The position numbers and the translations under genes are program-made. The notes under the pieces were generated by a model, which made no database searches, had not been told where the DNA came from, and saw only the letters and a list, made by a program, of their open reading frames with translations. From JAGNLA01 sp964472265 (GTDB lineage: Bacteria > Caldisericota > Caldisericia > JAAYUI01), in the NCBI GenBank assembly GCA_964472265.1, contig CAYYJO010000062.1, positions 1-11,689 on the forward strand: a stretch of DNA of 11,689 bases, given 5' to 3'. Positions 1 through 6,063 of this stretch are shown piece by piece (within the stretch, counting starts at the first letter, position 1; each line of letters opens with the position of its first letter).

Positions 1-110
1 ATGTAGGAGTGAACGCATATAATAATCTAATACTTAGAAAAGTTGACCATGATTACTTTAATAATGAAGAGTAAATAAAGATTTTAACATTTTATTACGC
101 TTAATCCTAC

Positions 111-222
111 CGTGGAACGCTGTGAAACAATTTATCCACAATGTTGAAGGATTTGAAGAAGTACAGAAAAATCAAACTCTTTCTGAAAACATGTGGAAAC
201 TTCCGTGAAACACCGTGAAACA
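111..222 (+). repeat. Phased GTGRAAC direct repeats upstream of hutH
   Basis: Five copies of a GTG(G/A)A(A)AC motif lie in direct orientation: GTGGAAC at 112-118, GTGAAAC at 122-128, GTGGAAAC at 193-200, GTGAAAC at 205-211 and GTGAAAC at 215-221. The first pair and the last pair are each offset by exactly 10 bp, one helical turn. The last two copies end just upstream of the proposed hutH -35 box, where an activator would bind. The copy at 192-200 (TGTGGAAAC) also resembles a degenerate DnaA box. The binding protein is unknown; the repeats themselves are read directly from the sequence. Confidence 0.5.
132..140 (-). promoter_or_regulatory. DnaA box (TTATCCACA)
   Basis: Perfect match to the high-affinity DnaA box, written TTATCCACA on the + strand. 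It sits about 90 bp upstream of the hutH promoter, directly after a GTGAAAC repeat. It is one of eight perfect copies in the left 6.1 kb. The rest of 1-226 is AT-rich and holds no gene I can support. Confidence 0.7.
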
Positions 223-226
223 TTTG

Positions 227-255
227 TTGACTGATTAAGTCCAATCCTTTATTTT
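227..255 (+). promoter_or_regulatory. Proposed sigma70-type promoter of hutH
   Basis: TTGACT (227-232), a 17-bp spacer and TATTTT (250-255). The -35 matches 5 of 6 consensus positions and the -10 is weak at 4 of 6, which suits a promoter needing an activator. The predicted start near 262 leaves a leader of only about 10 nt that just includes the ribosome site. Inferred from position and spacing only. Confidence 0.45.
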
Positions 256-262
256 AGGGTTT

Positions 263-267
263 GGAGG
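263..267 (+). promoter_or_regulatory. Ribosome binding site of hutH
   Basis: GGAGG ends 4 nt before a GTG codon at 272. This supports GTG 272 as the hutH start; the protein then begins at the usual N-terminus of the family. Confidence 0.7.
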
Positions 268-271
268 TACT

Positions 272-1783
272 GTGGATACCATCGAGATTGGACATAGAAG
301 GCTCACCATCACGGACTTTGTCAGGCTTGCCAGGGGTAGCGCAAGGTGCACGATCGCTGAAGATGCCCTCAAACGCGTGGCCGCCTGTCGGAAAACCGTC
401 GAACAGATCACATCCTGTGACGACCCAGTCTACGGAATCAACACAGGCTTCGGCTCTCTCGCCCAGATCAGGATCGGCAAAAGCGACCTGGACACGCTCC
501 AGAGGAACATAATCCTCTCCCATTCAGCAGGTGTGGGCGACCCTCTGCCCATCGATGCCGTCAGGGGCGCAATGATCCTCCGTGCCAATGCAATCTCGCT
601 CGGGCATTCCGGCGTCAGACCTGAGGTCGTGATGCTTCTGGTTGAGATGGCCAATCGTGGAATAATTCCGGTTGTGCCTACATGGGGTTCAGTTGGAGCC
701 TCAGGCGATCTTGCTCTGCTTTCAACAATTGCTGGTTGCATGATGCCTGACACAGGCTTTGAAGTCTTTTATAAAGGTCAAAAAATCAAGGCAACAGAGG
801 CTCTCAAGGCTGAAGGACTTGAATCCATAGCCCTTGGGGCGAAGGAAGGGCTTGCACTCAACAACGGTTGCCAGGTCTCAAACTCGGTTGCCTCGCTGTG
901 CGTTCACGATGCGAAGCTTGCAATGGATGCCCTGGACTTCGCTTTTGCACTATCTGCCCAGGCGCTTCAGGCTCGCTCTTCACCTTTTCAGGAATGCATC
1001 CACAACGTTCGGTCACACCCGGGACAGGTTGAAACAGCCGACATCTTCAGGCAGCTGCTCACCGGCTCCAAACTAATCGACTCCGACAAAACCAAGGTTC
1101 AGGACGCTTACTCGATCAGGTGCGCTCCACAGGTGGTCGGCGCTGTCAGGCAGGCTTTCCATTACTGCCAGGCGATTATAGAAACCGAGATGAATTCAGC
1201 AACCGACAACCCGCTGGTGTTTGGCAATTCGGTCGTATCAGGCGGAAACTTCCACGGCGCGCCACTAGCCCAGGCCTGTGATTTCCTGGCAATCGCCCTT
1301 GCTGACCTCTCCTCGATTTCAGAGCGGAGGGTTTTCCGTCTTGTTTCGCCATCGTGCTCAAACCTTACGGCATTCCTGACAAAAAACCCAGGGCTTGAAT
1401 CAGGATTCATGATAGCCCAGTACGCGGCAGCAAATCTTGTGAGCGCCAACAAATCGCTGGCTCATCCGGCATCGGTTGACAGCATCCCGACTTGCGATAA
1501 TCAGGAAGACCACGTATCGATGGCACCGGTTGCAGCCTGGAAACTCAGACACGTTGTGGATAACCTCTTAAACATCGCTGCAATCGAGCTTGTGACTGCA
1601 TGTCAGGCTATCGACCTCAGGCTTGAAGACATGAAACTTGATAAAACAGCGTTATCTCTTGAAACACAGGTGGCGTACTGCAAGGTGAGAGATGCTGTCC
1701 CGTTCATAACCAGAGACTCACACCTAACGCCGATGTTTGAAAAGGTTTCAAAACTCATCCTTTCCGGGAGCTTCGGTGAATAA
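272..1783 (+). CDS. hutH: Histidine ammonia-lyase
   Basis: Cytoplasmic enzyme that eliminates ammonia from L-histidine to give trans-urocanate, the first step of the Hut pathway. The 503-residue product has the normal family length. The Ala-Ser-Gly triad that self-cyclises into the MIO electrophile is at 143-145 in WGSVGASGDLALL. Other active-site landmarks match well-studied HALs almost number for number: YGINTGFG with Tyr54, LSHSAG with His84, NNGCQ with Asn198 (usually NGTQ), Gln277/Tyr280/Arg283 in QDAYSIR, GGNFHG around Phe328 and NQEDHVSM with Glu412. The SH pair and QEDHVSM favour histidine over phenylalanine or tyrosine. The HGAP segment lacks the acidic residue often seen after FHA/FHG in HALs, so specificity is likely but not proven. 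The start is GTG with GGAGG upstream. hutU, hutI and hutG are not in the window. The 3' end overlaps the next gene by 8 nt, implying co-transcription. Confidence 0.92.
   Translation: MDTIEIGHRRLTITDFVRLARGSARCTIAEDALKRVAACRKTVEQITSCDDPVYGINTGFGSLAQIRIGKSDLDTLQRNIILSHSAGVGDPLPIDAVRGAMILRANAISLGHSGVRPEVVMLLVEMANRGIIPVVPTWGSVGASGDLALLSTIAGCMMPDTGFEVFYKGQKIKATEALKAEGLESIALGAKEGLALNNGCQVSNSVASLCVHDAKLAMDALDFAFALSAQALQARSSPFQECIHNVRSHPGQVETADIFRQLLTGSKLIDSDKTKVQDAYSIRCAPQVVGAVRQAFHYCQAIIETEMNSATDNPLVFGNSVVSGGNFHGAPLAQACDFLAIALADLSSISERRVFRLVSPSCSNLTAFLTKNPGLESGFMIAQYAAANLVSANKSLAHPASVDSIPTCDNQEDHVSMAPVAAWKLRHVVDNLLNIAAIELVTACQAIDLRLEDMKLDKTALSLETQVAYCKVRDAVPFITRDSHLTPMFEKVSKLILSGSFGE
1555..1563 (+). 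promoter_or_regulatory. Intragenic DnaA box in hutH (TGTGGATAA)
   Basis: Perfect DnaA box (complement of TTATCCACA) inside hutH, where it falls within codons for Val-Val-Asp-Asn (residues 428-431). An almost identical GTTGTGGATAAY stretch recurs exactly 280 bp downstream in the next gene. Confidence 0.6.
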
Positions 1784-2354
1784 AGTTTACGCTGCCATTG
1801 TCCTGGCTCTCGTACTTGCAAGCTGCGGAGGCGTTGTGGATAATCCTGTTCCTGCTCAAAGCGTCAATCTGGTGTTTGATTCCCAGGCCAAAGATGTCAT
1901 CCTCGATCTGATTTCAAACTCAAACAAATCCATTGACATCCAGCTTTACCAGCTCGGTGACGAAAACGTTATCGAAGCTCTGGCAAACTGTGCAAAACGT
2001 GGTGCAAAAGTGCGCCTCATCCTTTTTGACGACCCGGAAAACACCGGTGACAAAGAGTTTTACAGTCTTGAAGCCAGGAGACAGATCGACATGGAGGGGT
2101 TTCTTGAAGATGCCGGCTGTCAGGTCAGGTGGATAAAAAAACGTGTACACTACCTTTTCCACAGAAAAGTCGCCGTTTTTGACGAAAAAACCATCTTCAT
2201 CGGTTCATCAAACTGGACAAGAACAGGGCTGGAGAACAATTCTGAGTGTGACGCAGTCATCGTGTCGCCGGAAAATGTCGAAAAACTGTTGAATGTTTTC
2301 AACGATATATGGAGAAACGCAAACGACACTTACACAAATTCACGTTCAAAGTAA
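1776..2354 (+). CDS. Phospholipase D-like (single HKD) lipoprotein, probable surface nuclease or phosphodiesterase
   Basis: 192-residue exported lipoprotein of the PLD superfamily. The GTG start at 1776 is chosen because GGGAG (1766-1770) lies 5 nt upstream and because it yields a lipoprotein signal: a Lys, a hydrophobic stretch (4-15) and lipobox L14-A15-S16-C17. An upstream in-frame ATG at 1737 would bury this signal. One HKD motif is present, His129-x-Lys131-x4-Asp136 in FHRKVAVFD, followed by GSSNWT (143-148), as in Nuc-type endonucleases that dimerise to form the active site. The N-terminal half (about 32-90) holds the usual beta-alpha segment with SIDIQLYQL. Substrate is unknown: Nuc-type members cut nucleic acids, relatives cut phospholipids. 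The start overlaps hutH by 8 nt, so translation is probably coupled. A perfect DnaA box lies at 1835-1843, a close variant at 2155-2163. No strong terminator follows. Confidence 0.85.
   Translation: MNKVYAAIVLALVLASCGGVVDNPVPAQSVNLVFDSQAKDVILDLISNSNKSIDIQLYQLGDENVIEALANCAKRGAKVRLILFDDPENTGDKEFYSLEARRQIDMEGFLEDAGCQVRWIKKRVHYLFHRKVAVFDEKTIFIGSSNWTRTGLENNSECDAVIVSPENVEKLLNVFNDIWRNANDTYTNSRSK
1835..1843 (+). promoter_or_regulatory. Intragenic DnaA box in the PLD-like gene (TGTGGATAA)
   Basis: Perfect DnaA box coding for Val-Val-Asp-Asn (residues 20-23), just after the lipidated Cys17. Same orientation as the box in hutH 280 bp upstream. A TTTTCCACA variant fitting the looser TTWTNCACA consensus lies further on at 2155-2163. 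Confidence 0.6.
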
Positions 2355-2557
2355 TCGTTATCGTTAGTCCCAAAATGGTTTAGGCGATTAAACGACGGTA
2401 TTTTCAATTATATCATCTTTTAATCATATTTCACTGATAAACACTGGTTATACCAGCATCTCAAATATCAACAAAATTGAGTTTTGAAAAACAAAGACCA
2501 ATTGTTGTGATAACTGCAATATTTAAACGCATTCAGTCTGTTAACATTCGGTTCACT

Positions 2558-2587
2558 TGTGGAAAACTGTTGTGGATAAGTGGATAA
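2558..2587 (+). promoter_or_regulatory. Triple DnaA-box array
   Basis: Three boxes in one orientation: TGTGGAAAA (2558-2566), perfect TGTGGATAA (2571-2579) and AGTGGATAA (2579-2587, one mismatch, sharing one base with its neighbour). The start-to-start offsets of 13 and 8 bp would allow cooperative DnaA loading. This is the densest array in the window. Confidence 0.65.
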
Positions 2588-2630
2588 CAATTAATCAGTC
2601 AGGTGGAATTGCAAAACATAAATTTTCAAG

Positions 2631-2639
2631 TTATCCACA
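2631..2639 (-). promoter_or_regulatory. DnaA box, inverted (TTATCCACA)
   Basis: Perfect box facing the triple array from 44 bp away, just upstream of the T-rich run at 2652-2662. Confidence 0.65.
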
Positions 2640-2666
2640 TTACAGTTTGTTTACATTTTTTATAAG

Positions 2667-2698
2667 CTGTCACCAGGGTTTCAACTGGGTCAAGACAG
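2667..2698. terminator. Imperfect hairpin at the 3' end of hisS
   Basis: CTGTC (2667-2671) pairs with GACAG (2694-2698) and CCAG (2673-2676) with CTGG (85-88 of the same hundred, 2685-2688), with an asymmetric internal loop. It begins just after the hisS stop codon. On the hisS strand it is followed by an A-rich rather than a U-rich stretch, so it is not a textbook intrinsic terminator. It could stop either convergent transcript only weakly. Confidence 0.25.
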
Positions 2699-2699
2699 G

Positions 2700-3995
2700 T
2701 TACTTGTTAAGTTTGGATTTAAGCAGGTCGATGACATTATCACCCGAAACTGTCGTTTGTTCCTTAGAATCCAAGTCTTTGACTGTAACGGTTTCATTTT
2801 TGACCTCATCCTCGGCTATAATGGCAGCAAGTTTCACGCCGTGCTTTGATGCATATGAGAGCTGTTTTCCAAGCGGTTGTGAGGTGATTGTGAAGTCAGT
2901 GTTGATGCCGGCTGCACGGAGCTTTCTTGCAAGCTCCATGGCAACCTTCACCGATTCTTCGCCCATGTGGCACACCTGTACATCCACGAGCGTTTTTGAA
3001 TCACCCATCATTCCAGCTTCAACCATAACAGCTGCTATCCTGTCCAGACCAAGGGAGGCGCCTACTGCCGGAACCTTTGTGCCTGAGAAGATGCCGATCA
3101 GATCATCGTATCTTCCCCCTCCACCAAGCGAGCCCAAATTTGGCTTTTCAACCCTGGCTTCAAATATCGGGCCGGTGTAATAGGTTTGTCCCCTTGCAAG
3201 GCTCGTGTCGAGCTTCACCCGGGAACCGTTTATTTGTGAATATGTTAATAACTCGCCCATCTCCTTCAGACCAATAGAACCTTCCTCGGTTCCGCCGATC
3301 ATTGAAGCAAGTTCTTTCATGATGTCTTCCGGCTTTCCGTCCAGGCTTATTGCGCTTGTAATAAGGTCGACGTTTCCGATGCCACGCTTTTCAAGTTCGG
3401 CAGCCACGCCTTCTTTGCCGATCTTGTCCAGCTTGTCGATTGCAATGATGGCCTGAACTGTTTTTTCCTTGTCCAAACCTGCTTTCTCCATAATCCCGTT
3501 CAAAATCTTCCTGTGGTTGATGTGGATAAAGTAATCGCAAAAGCCTAGTTTACCGATTGAATCTGACATGATGGCGACAATTTCAGCGTCAGCAAGCATT
3601 GAAGTTGAACCAAAGGAGTCAAAGTCACACTGGTAGAATTCCCTGTATCTACCCTTCTGGGGGCTGTCAGCCCTCCACACCCTCTGGATCTGGTAGCGTT
3701 TGAACGGTTTTGGAATCTCGTGGTATGTTGCTATCACCCTGGCAATTGAAATCGTCAGTTCATATATGAGGCCAATGTGCCTGTCACCATGGTCTGTAAA
3801 GTCGTACATCAGCTTTTCACTGCTTCCGCCTTCTTTGCCAGCCAAGGTGGAATAATACTCCAGGCTTGGTGTTTCAACCGGCTCATATCCAAAGCTCTCA
3901 AAGATCCTCTTGACCGTGTCAAAAAGCTTCTGCCTCGGGATCATGTCCTGTGGGAGCAGATCCCTGAATCCTGACAATATCTGTGGTGCTTTCAT
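2700..3995 (-). CDS. hisS: Histidyl-tRNA synthetase
   Basis: Class II aminoacyl-tRNA synthetase that charges tRNA-His with histidine in the cytoplasm; 431 residues, a normal length. N-terminal GFRDLLPQ (9-16); motif 2 in RVWRADSPQKGRYREF (105-120) followed by YQCDFDSFG, the archaeal/eukaryotic-like form rather than the common bacterial one; HisA motif ARGQTYYTG (267-275) with catalytic Arg268 and Tyr272-Tyr273; motif 3 in GGGGRYDDL (291-299) and GASLGLDRI (312-320) with Arg319; anticodon-binding domain about 335-431. The usual LRxE/D-x-T segment reads LIYELT (76-81), so Ile77 replaces a widely conserved Arg while Glu79 and Thr81 remain. The ATG start directly abuts the TAG of the HRDC gene, with AGGAG 9 nt upstream inside that gene, so translation is probably coupled. 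A perfect DnaA box lies at 3521-3529. Confidence 0.95.
   Translation of the reverse strand: MKAPQILSGFRDLLPQDMIPRQKLFDTVKRIFESFGYEPVETPSLEYYSTLAGKEGGSSEKLMYDFTDHGDRHIGLIYELTISIARVIATYHEIPKPFKRYQIQRVWRADSPQKGRYREFYQCDFDSFGSTSMLADAEIVAIMSDSIGKLGFCDYFIHINHRKILNGIMEKAGLDKEKTVQAIIAIDKLDKIGKEGVAAELEKRGIGNVDLITSAISLDGKPEDIMKELASMIGGTEEGSIGLKEMGELLTYSQINGSRVKLDTSLARGQTYYTGPIFEARVEKPNLGSLGGGGRYDDLIGIFSGTKVPAVGASLGLDRIAAVMVEAGMMGDSKTLVDVQVCHMGEESVKVAMELARKLRAAGINTDFTITSQPLGKQLSYASKHGVKLAAIIAEDEVKNETVTVKDLDSKEQTTVSGDNVIDLLKSKLNK
3521..3529 (+). promoter_or_regulatory. Intragenic DnaA box in hisS (TGTGGATAA)
   Basis: Perfect DnaA box read on the + strand, inside hisS, which is transcribed from the other strand. 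Same orientation as the boxes in hutH, the PLD-like gene and the HRDC gene. Confidence 0.55.
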
Positions 3996-4505
3996 CTATT
4001 TCTTCTCCTGCGCGTGTTTTACGATGATATTTACAATGTCTGAGCCAAAGTTTTCCTCGGTAAATTTGCCAATACCCCTTATGTTTCCAAGCTGTTGAAC
4101 AATTGTTGGCTTCCTTGTGGATAATTCCTCTATCGACTTGTTTGTCAGGATCCTGTACGCTGGCCAGCCTCTCTTGTATGATTCTTCACGCCGCCACTCT
4201 TTCAGTTTGTCCACAAGCTCCAAGTCCGGTGCTTCTTCCGGTTCAACCGTAAATTGCTTTGCACTGTCTTCCCTGTTTTGCTTAATCTCAGTCTTTCCGT
4301 CTGTTTTATAGATTACAAATGTATGCCAGTAGTCTGTTTTAGAGGTAACATACTGGGTTTCTATTGATACTGCCTCTGTTGCCCCCAAAAAATCATTCAG
4401 TTTTGCAAGATCGGCCGTTTCATCCGTCGGGTTTGTCGATACCCTGAAAAGCCTGCACTGCAAACGTTCACCTTTTGCTTCCCCACATTTCAACATTTCA
4501 TCCAT
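3996..4505 (-). CDS. HRDC-domain protein
   Basis: 169-residue protein, probably cytoplasmic, with a C-terminal HRDC domain (about 96-165: LVDKLKEWRREES, GWPAYRILTNKSIEEL, RKPTIVQQL, IRGIGKFTEENFG). HRDC is a small helical nucleic-acid-binding module best known from RecQ helicases and RNase D; no helicase or nuclease domain is present. The N-terminal part (about 17-75, RLFRVSTNP, LNDFL, VSIETQYV, YWHTFVIY) resembles the N-terminal part I recall in stand-alone HRDC proteins, some of which accompany diversity-generating retroelements; no reverse transcriptase is visible here. First gene of an operon with hisS (TAGATG junction), driven by a strong promoter at 4623-4651. The start is uncertain: GGGGG is only a few nt from the first ATG, and ATG codon 4 or TTG codon 15 are alternatives. 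A DnaA box lies at 4116-4124. Confidence 0.8.
   Translation of the reverse strand: MDEMLKCGEAKGERLQCRLFRVSTNPTDETADLAKLNDFLGATEAVSIETQYVTSKTDYWHTFVIYKTDGKTEIKQNREDSAKQFTVEPEEAPDLELVDKLKEWRREESYKRGWPAYRILTNKSIEELSTRKPTIVQQLGNIRGIGKFTEENFGSDIVNIIVKHAQEKK
4116..4124 (+). promoter_or_regulatory. Intragenic DnaA box in the HRDC gene (TGTGGATAA)
   Basis: Perfect DnaA box on the + strand within the HRDC gene, in the same orientation as the other intragenic copies. Confidence 0.55.
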
Positions 4506-4577
4506 ATTTCCCCCATGAATAACTTCGTTTGGATTCCTTTCACTTTTTTTCGGTTTGAAACATTTCTACATTCCTTA

Positions 4578-4613
4578 TTACTATTAGTAGATATATAAAA
4601 ATGTTACTAGTAG
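4578..4613. repeat. Twin palindromic repeats in the HRDC-hisS leader, candidate operator
   Basis: TTACTATTAGTAG (4578-4590) and TTACTAGTAG (4604-4613) are near-identical, each roughly self-complementary, and start 26 bp apart. With the promoter at 4623-4651 on the - strand, the nearer copy covers about +3 to +12 and the farther about +26 to +38, where a repressor would block initiation. No T-box features are seen in the roughly 110-nt leader. The binding protein is unknown. Confidence 0.4.
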
Positions 4614-4622
4614 TATGCACTG

Positions 4623-4651
4623 TTTATATGTATAAAAGCCAGACTTGTCAA
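4623..4651 (-). promoter_or_regulatory. Sigma70-type promoter of the HRDC-hisS operon
   Basis: On the - strand, TTGACA (4651-4646) is a perfect -35, followed by a 17-bp spacer and TATAAA (4628-4623), a 5 of 6 -10. The predicted start is near 4616, giving a leader of about 110 nt. It lies in the 247-bp gap between the dnaA stop and the HRDC start, so the operon does not depend on dnaA transcription. Confidence 0.75.
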
Positions 4652-4673
4652 AGGGTGGCCTTGGTTTGATGTT

Positions 4674-4737
4674 AGACTCCCACTTGTGGAGCGGTTGTGG
4701 AAATTGTAGAAACCCTGGGCGGTGTTCATGGGAGTCT
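4674..4737. repeat. Inverted repeat downstream of dnaA
   Basis: AGACTCCCA (4674-4682) and TGGGAGTCT (4729-4737) form a perfect 9-bp stem around 46 nt, just after the dnaA stop codon. The interior holds a repeated TTGTGGA (4684-4690, 4695-4701); the second belongs to a one-mismatch DnaA-box-like TGTGGAAAT. No U-tract follows on the dnaA strand, so it is a poor intrinsic terminator. It could be a 3'-end RNA structure or a small RNA, but I do not recognise one. Confidence 0.4.
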
Positions 4738-4752
4738 GGATTTGTCTAGCGG

Positions 4753-6051
4753 TCAGTTTTGCTCGAAAACTGTAAGGATTTCAACAATGGCAGTGTCAAC
4801 CACCTGATCCGATTTCCTCTGCCCTGCGATCTTGTCGTGGGCGTACATTATGGTTGTGTGGTCTCGTCCGCCGAAACTTTCGCCAATGTTTACAAGTGAC
4901 TCACCCGTATATTCCCTGGCAAGGTACATGGCTATCTGTCTGGGTATGGCAATGTCATGTGTCCTGCGCCTGTTGACCAGGTCTTCGGACGGGATGTTGA
5001 AGTATCTGGCAGTTTCGTTGATGATCTGCTTGACCGTTATCTGCCTGGAAGTCTTCGGGATTATGTCTTTGAGACTGTTTCTTGCCATCTGAAGCGTTAT
5101 CTCCTCGTTTTGGAGGCTGGCGATGGCTACGAGTCTGATGAGCGCGCCTTCAAGCTCACGGATGTTGCTGTAGTTGTGCGTTGCAATGTAGTTTATGACT
5201 TCCTGGGGGATTGCGATGTGTTCCTGGGAAGCCTTGGTTTGGAGAATGGCGATTCTTGTTTCTAGATCCGGTTGCTGGATGTCGGCAAGCAGACCCATCT
5301 CAAACCTTGACCTGAGCCTGTCGGCGATGCCTTTGAGCTCCTTTGGTGGTCGGTCTGAGGTGATCACTATCTGGCGGTTCTTGTCGTAAAGAACGTTGAA
5401 CAGGTGGAAGAACTCTTCCTGTGTGCGCTCCTTGTCGGCAAGGAACTGAATGTCGTCGATGAGCAGAACCTGCACGGTTCTATAGTATTCATGGAAATCA
5501 CTGACTTTGTTCTGTTTTATGGCCGTGATGACTTCTGTGGTGAAACGCTCGGTTGTAGTGTAGATGAGGTCGAACTGAGGCTGTTTTGAGAGGATGTCGT
5601 GACCGATTGCCTGAAGGAGGTGGGTCTTGCCCAGTCCCACACCACCGTAAATGAACAGTGGGTTGTAAGCCCGGCCGGGGTTTTTGGCACAAGCCAGACA
5701 GGCGGCGTGGGCGAACTTGTTCGAGTTGCCAACAACGAAGCTGTCAAAGGTGTACTTTGGGTTGAGCACCTGGAGCGATGCCGGCTGTTCCTCTGGGGTT
5801 TCCAGAGGCACATCCATGCGTCTGATGATGAAGGTGACGTCGAATGTCCTTCCGGTTATGTCGTGGAGGATGTTTTGAATGGTTCCATAATATTTTGACT
5901 GGAGCCAGTCCTTGGCAAACTCTGTTGGAACAGAAATAACAATCCTGTCGTCAGTCTCCGAGATCAGCTCCGATGTCTGGAACCACATGTTGTATGTTGG
6001 AACCGTGACATCTTTCTTAATAACTTGCAATACCTTCTGCCAGATGTTCAT
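4753..6051 (-). CDS. dnaA: Chromosomal replication initiator DnaA
   Basis: AAA+ ATPase that binds DnaA boxes, opens oriC and loads the replicative helicase. 432 residues from ATG 6051 (MNIWQKVL). Domain I about 1-78; short linker about 80-97; AAA+ core with Walker A GGVGLGKT (136-143), Walker B LLIDDIQF (196-203), sensor I TSDRPP (231-236), arginine-finger region RLRSRFEMG (245-253) and sensor II NIRELEGAL (296-304); C-terminal DNA-binding domain with signature GGRDHTTIMYAHDKI (394-408). An in-frame TTG at 6063 would add four residues but falls upstream of the predicted transcription start and lacks the family's usual beginning, so ATG is preferred. No Shine-Dalgarno precedes the ATG. The gene is monocistronic as far as seen: dnaN is not adjacent, and the HRDC-hisS operon downstream has its own promoter. 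Autoregulation is likely from the DnaA box in its promoter. Confidence 0.97.
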   Translation of the reverse strand: MNIWQKVLQVIKKDVTVPTYNMWFQTSELISETDDRIVISVPTEFAKDWLQSKYYGTIQNILHDITGRTFDVTFIIRRMDVPLETPEEQPASLQVLNPKYTFDSFVVGNSNKFAHAACLACAKNPGRAYNPLFIYGGVGLGKTHLLQAIGHDILSKQPQFDLIYTTTERFTTEVITAIKQNKVSDFHEYYRTVQVLLIDDIQFLADKERTQEEFFHLFNVLYDKNRQIVITSDRPPKELKGIADRLRSRFEMGLLADIQQPDLETRIAILQTKASQEHIAIPQEVINYIATHNYSNIRELEGALIRLVAIASLQNEEITLQMARNSLKDIIPKTSRQITVKQIINETARYFNIPSEDLVNRRRTHDIAIPRQIAMYLAREYTGESLVNIGESFGGRDHTTIMYAHDKIAGQRKSDQVVDTAIVEILTVFEQN

Positions 6052-6063
6052 TACAGTTGTCAA

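Larger units (their letters stand above)
2355..2699. other. Gene-free AT-rich region with DnaA-box cluster; candidate oriC
   Basis: 345 bp between the convergent PLD-like gene and hisS, with no ORF I accept. The left part (about 2398-2550) is very AT-rich and could be a duplex unwinding element. The right part holds four DnaA boxes in 82 bp: TGTGGAAAA (2558-2566), TGTGGATAA (2571-2579), a one-mismatch AGTGGATAA (2579-2587) and, inverted, TTATCCACA (2631-2639). A small dyad CTGGT-tat-ACCAG lies at 2444-2456. Clustered boxes beside an AT-rich stretch within 4 kb of dnaA are the usual signature of a bacterial origin. Lying between convergent genes is less usual, and base skew cannot decide because it follows gene direction here. 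I did not find a clear DnaA-trio. Confidence 0.55.

Noticed and set aside
204..222. parS (ParB binding) site
   Set aside because: CGTGAAACA half-sites are present but in direct, not inverted, orientation; the 16-bp palindrome is absent.
1737..1775. Upstream ATG start for the PLD-like gene
   Set aside because: It would overlap hutH by 47 nt and bury the lipoprotein signal peptide; GTG 1776 has a good SD and yields a proper lipobox.
2557..3180. 207-codon + strand ORF
   Set aside because: Lies mostly antisense to hisS and begins inside the DnaA-box array; Ser/Pro-rich shadow translation with no recognisable motif.
4506..4616. T-box riboswitch before HRDC-hisS
   Set aside because: The leader is too short and I see no specifier stem, T-box sequence or terminator/antiterminator.
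272..6063. Locating the origin by local base skew
   Set aside because: Within the window the G/C imbalance changes sign with gene direction, so it reports coding strand rather than replication direction.
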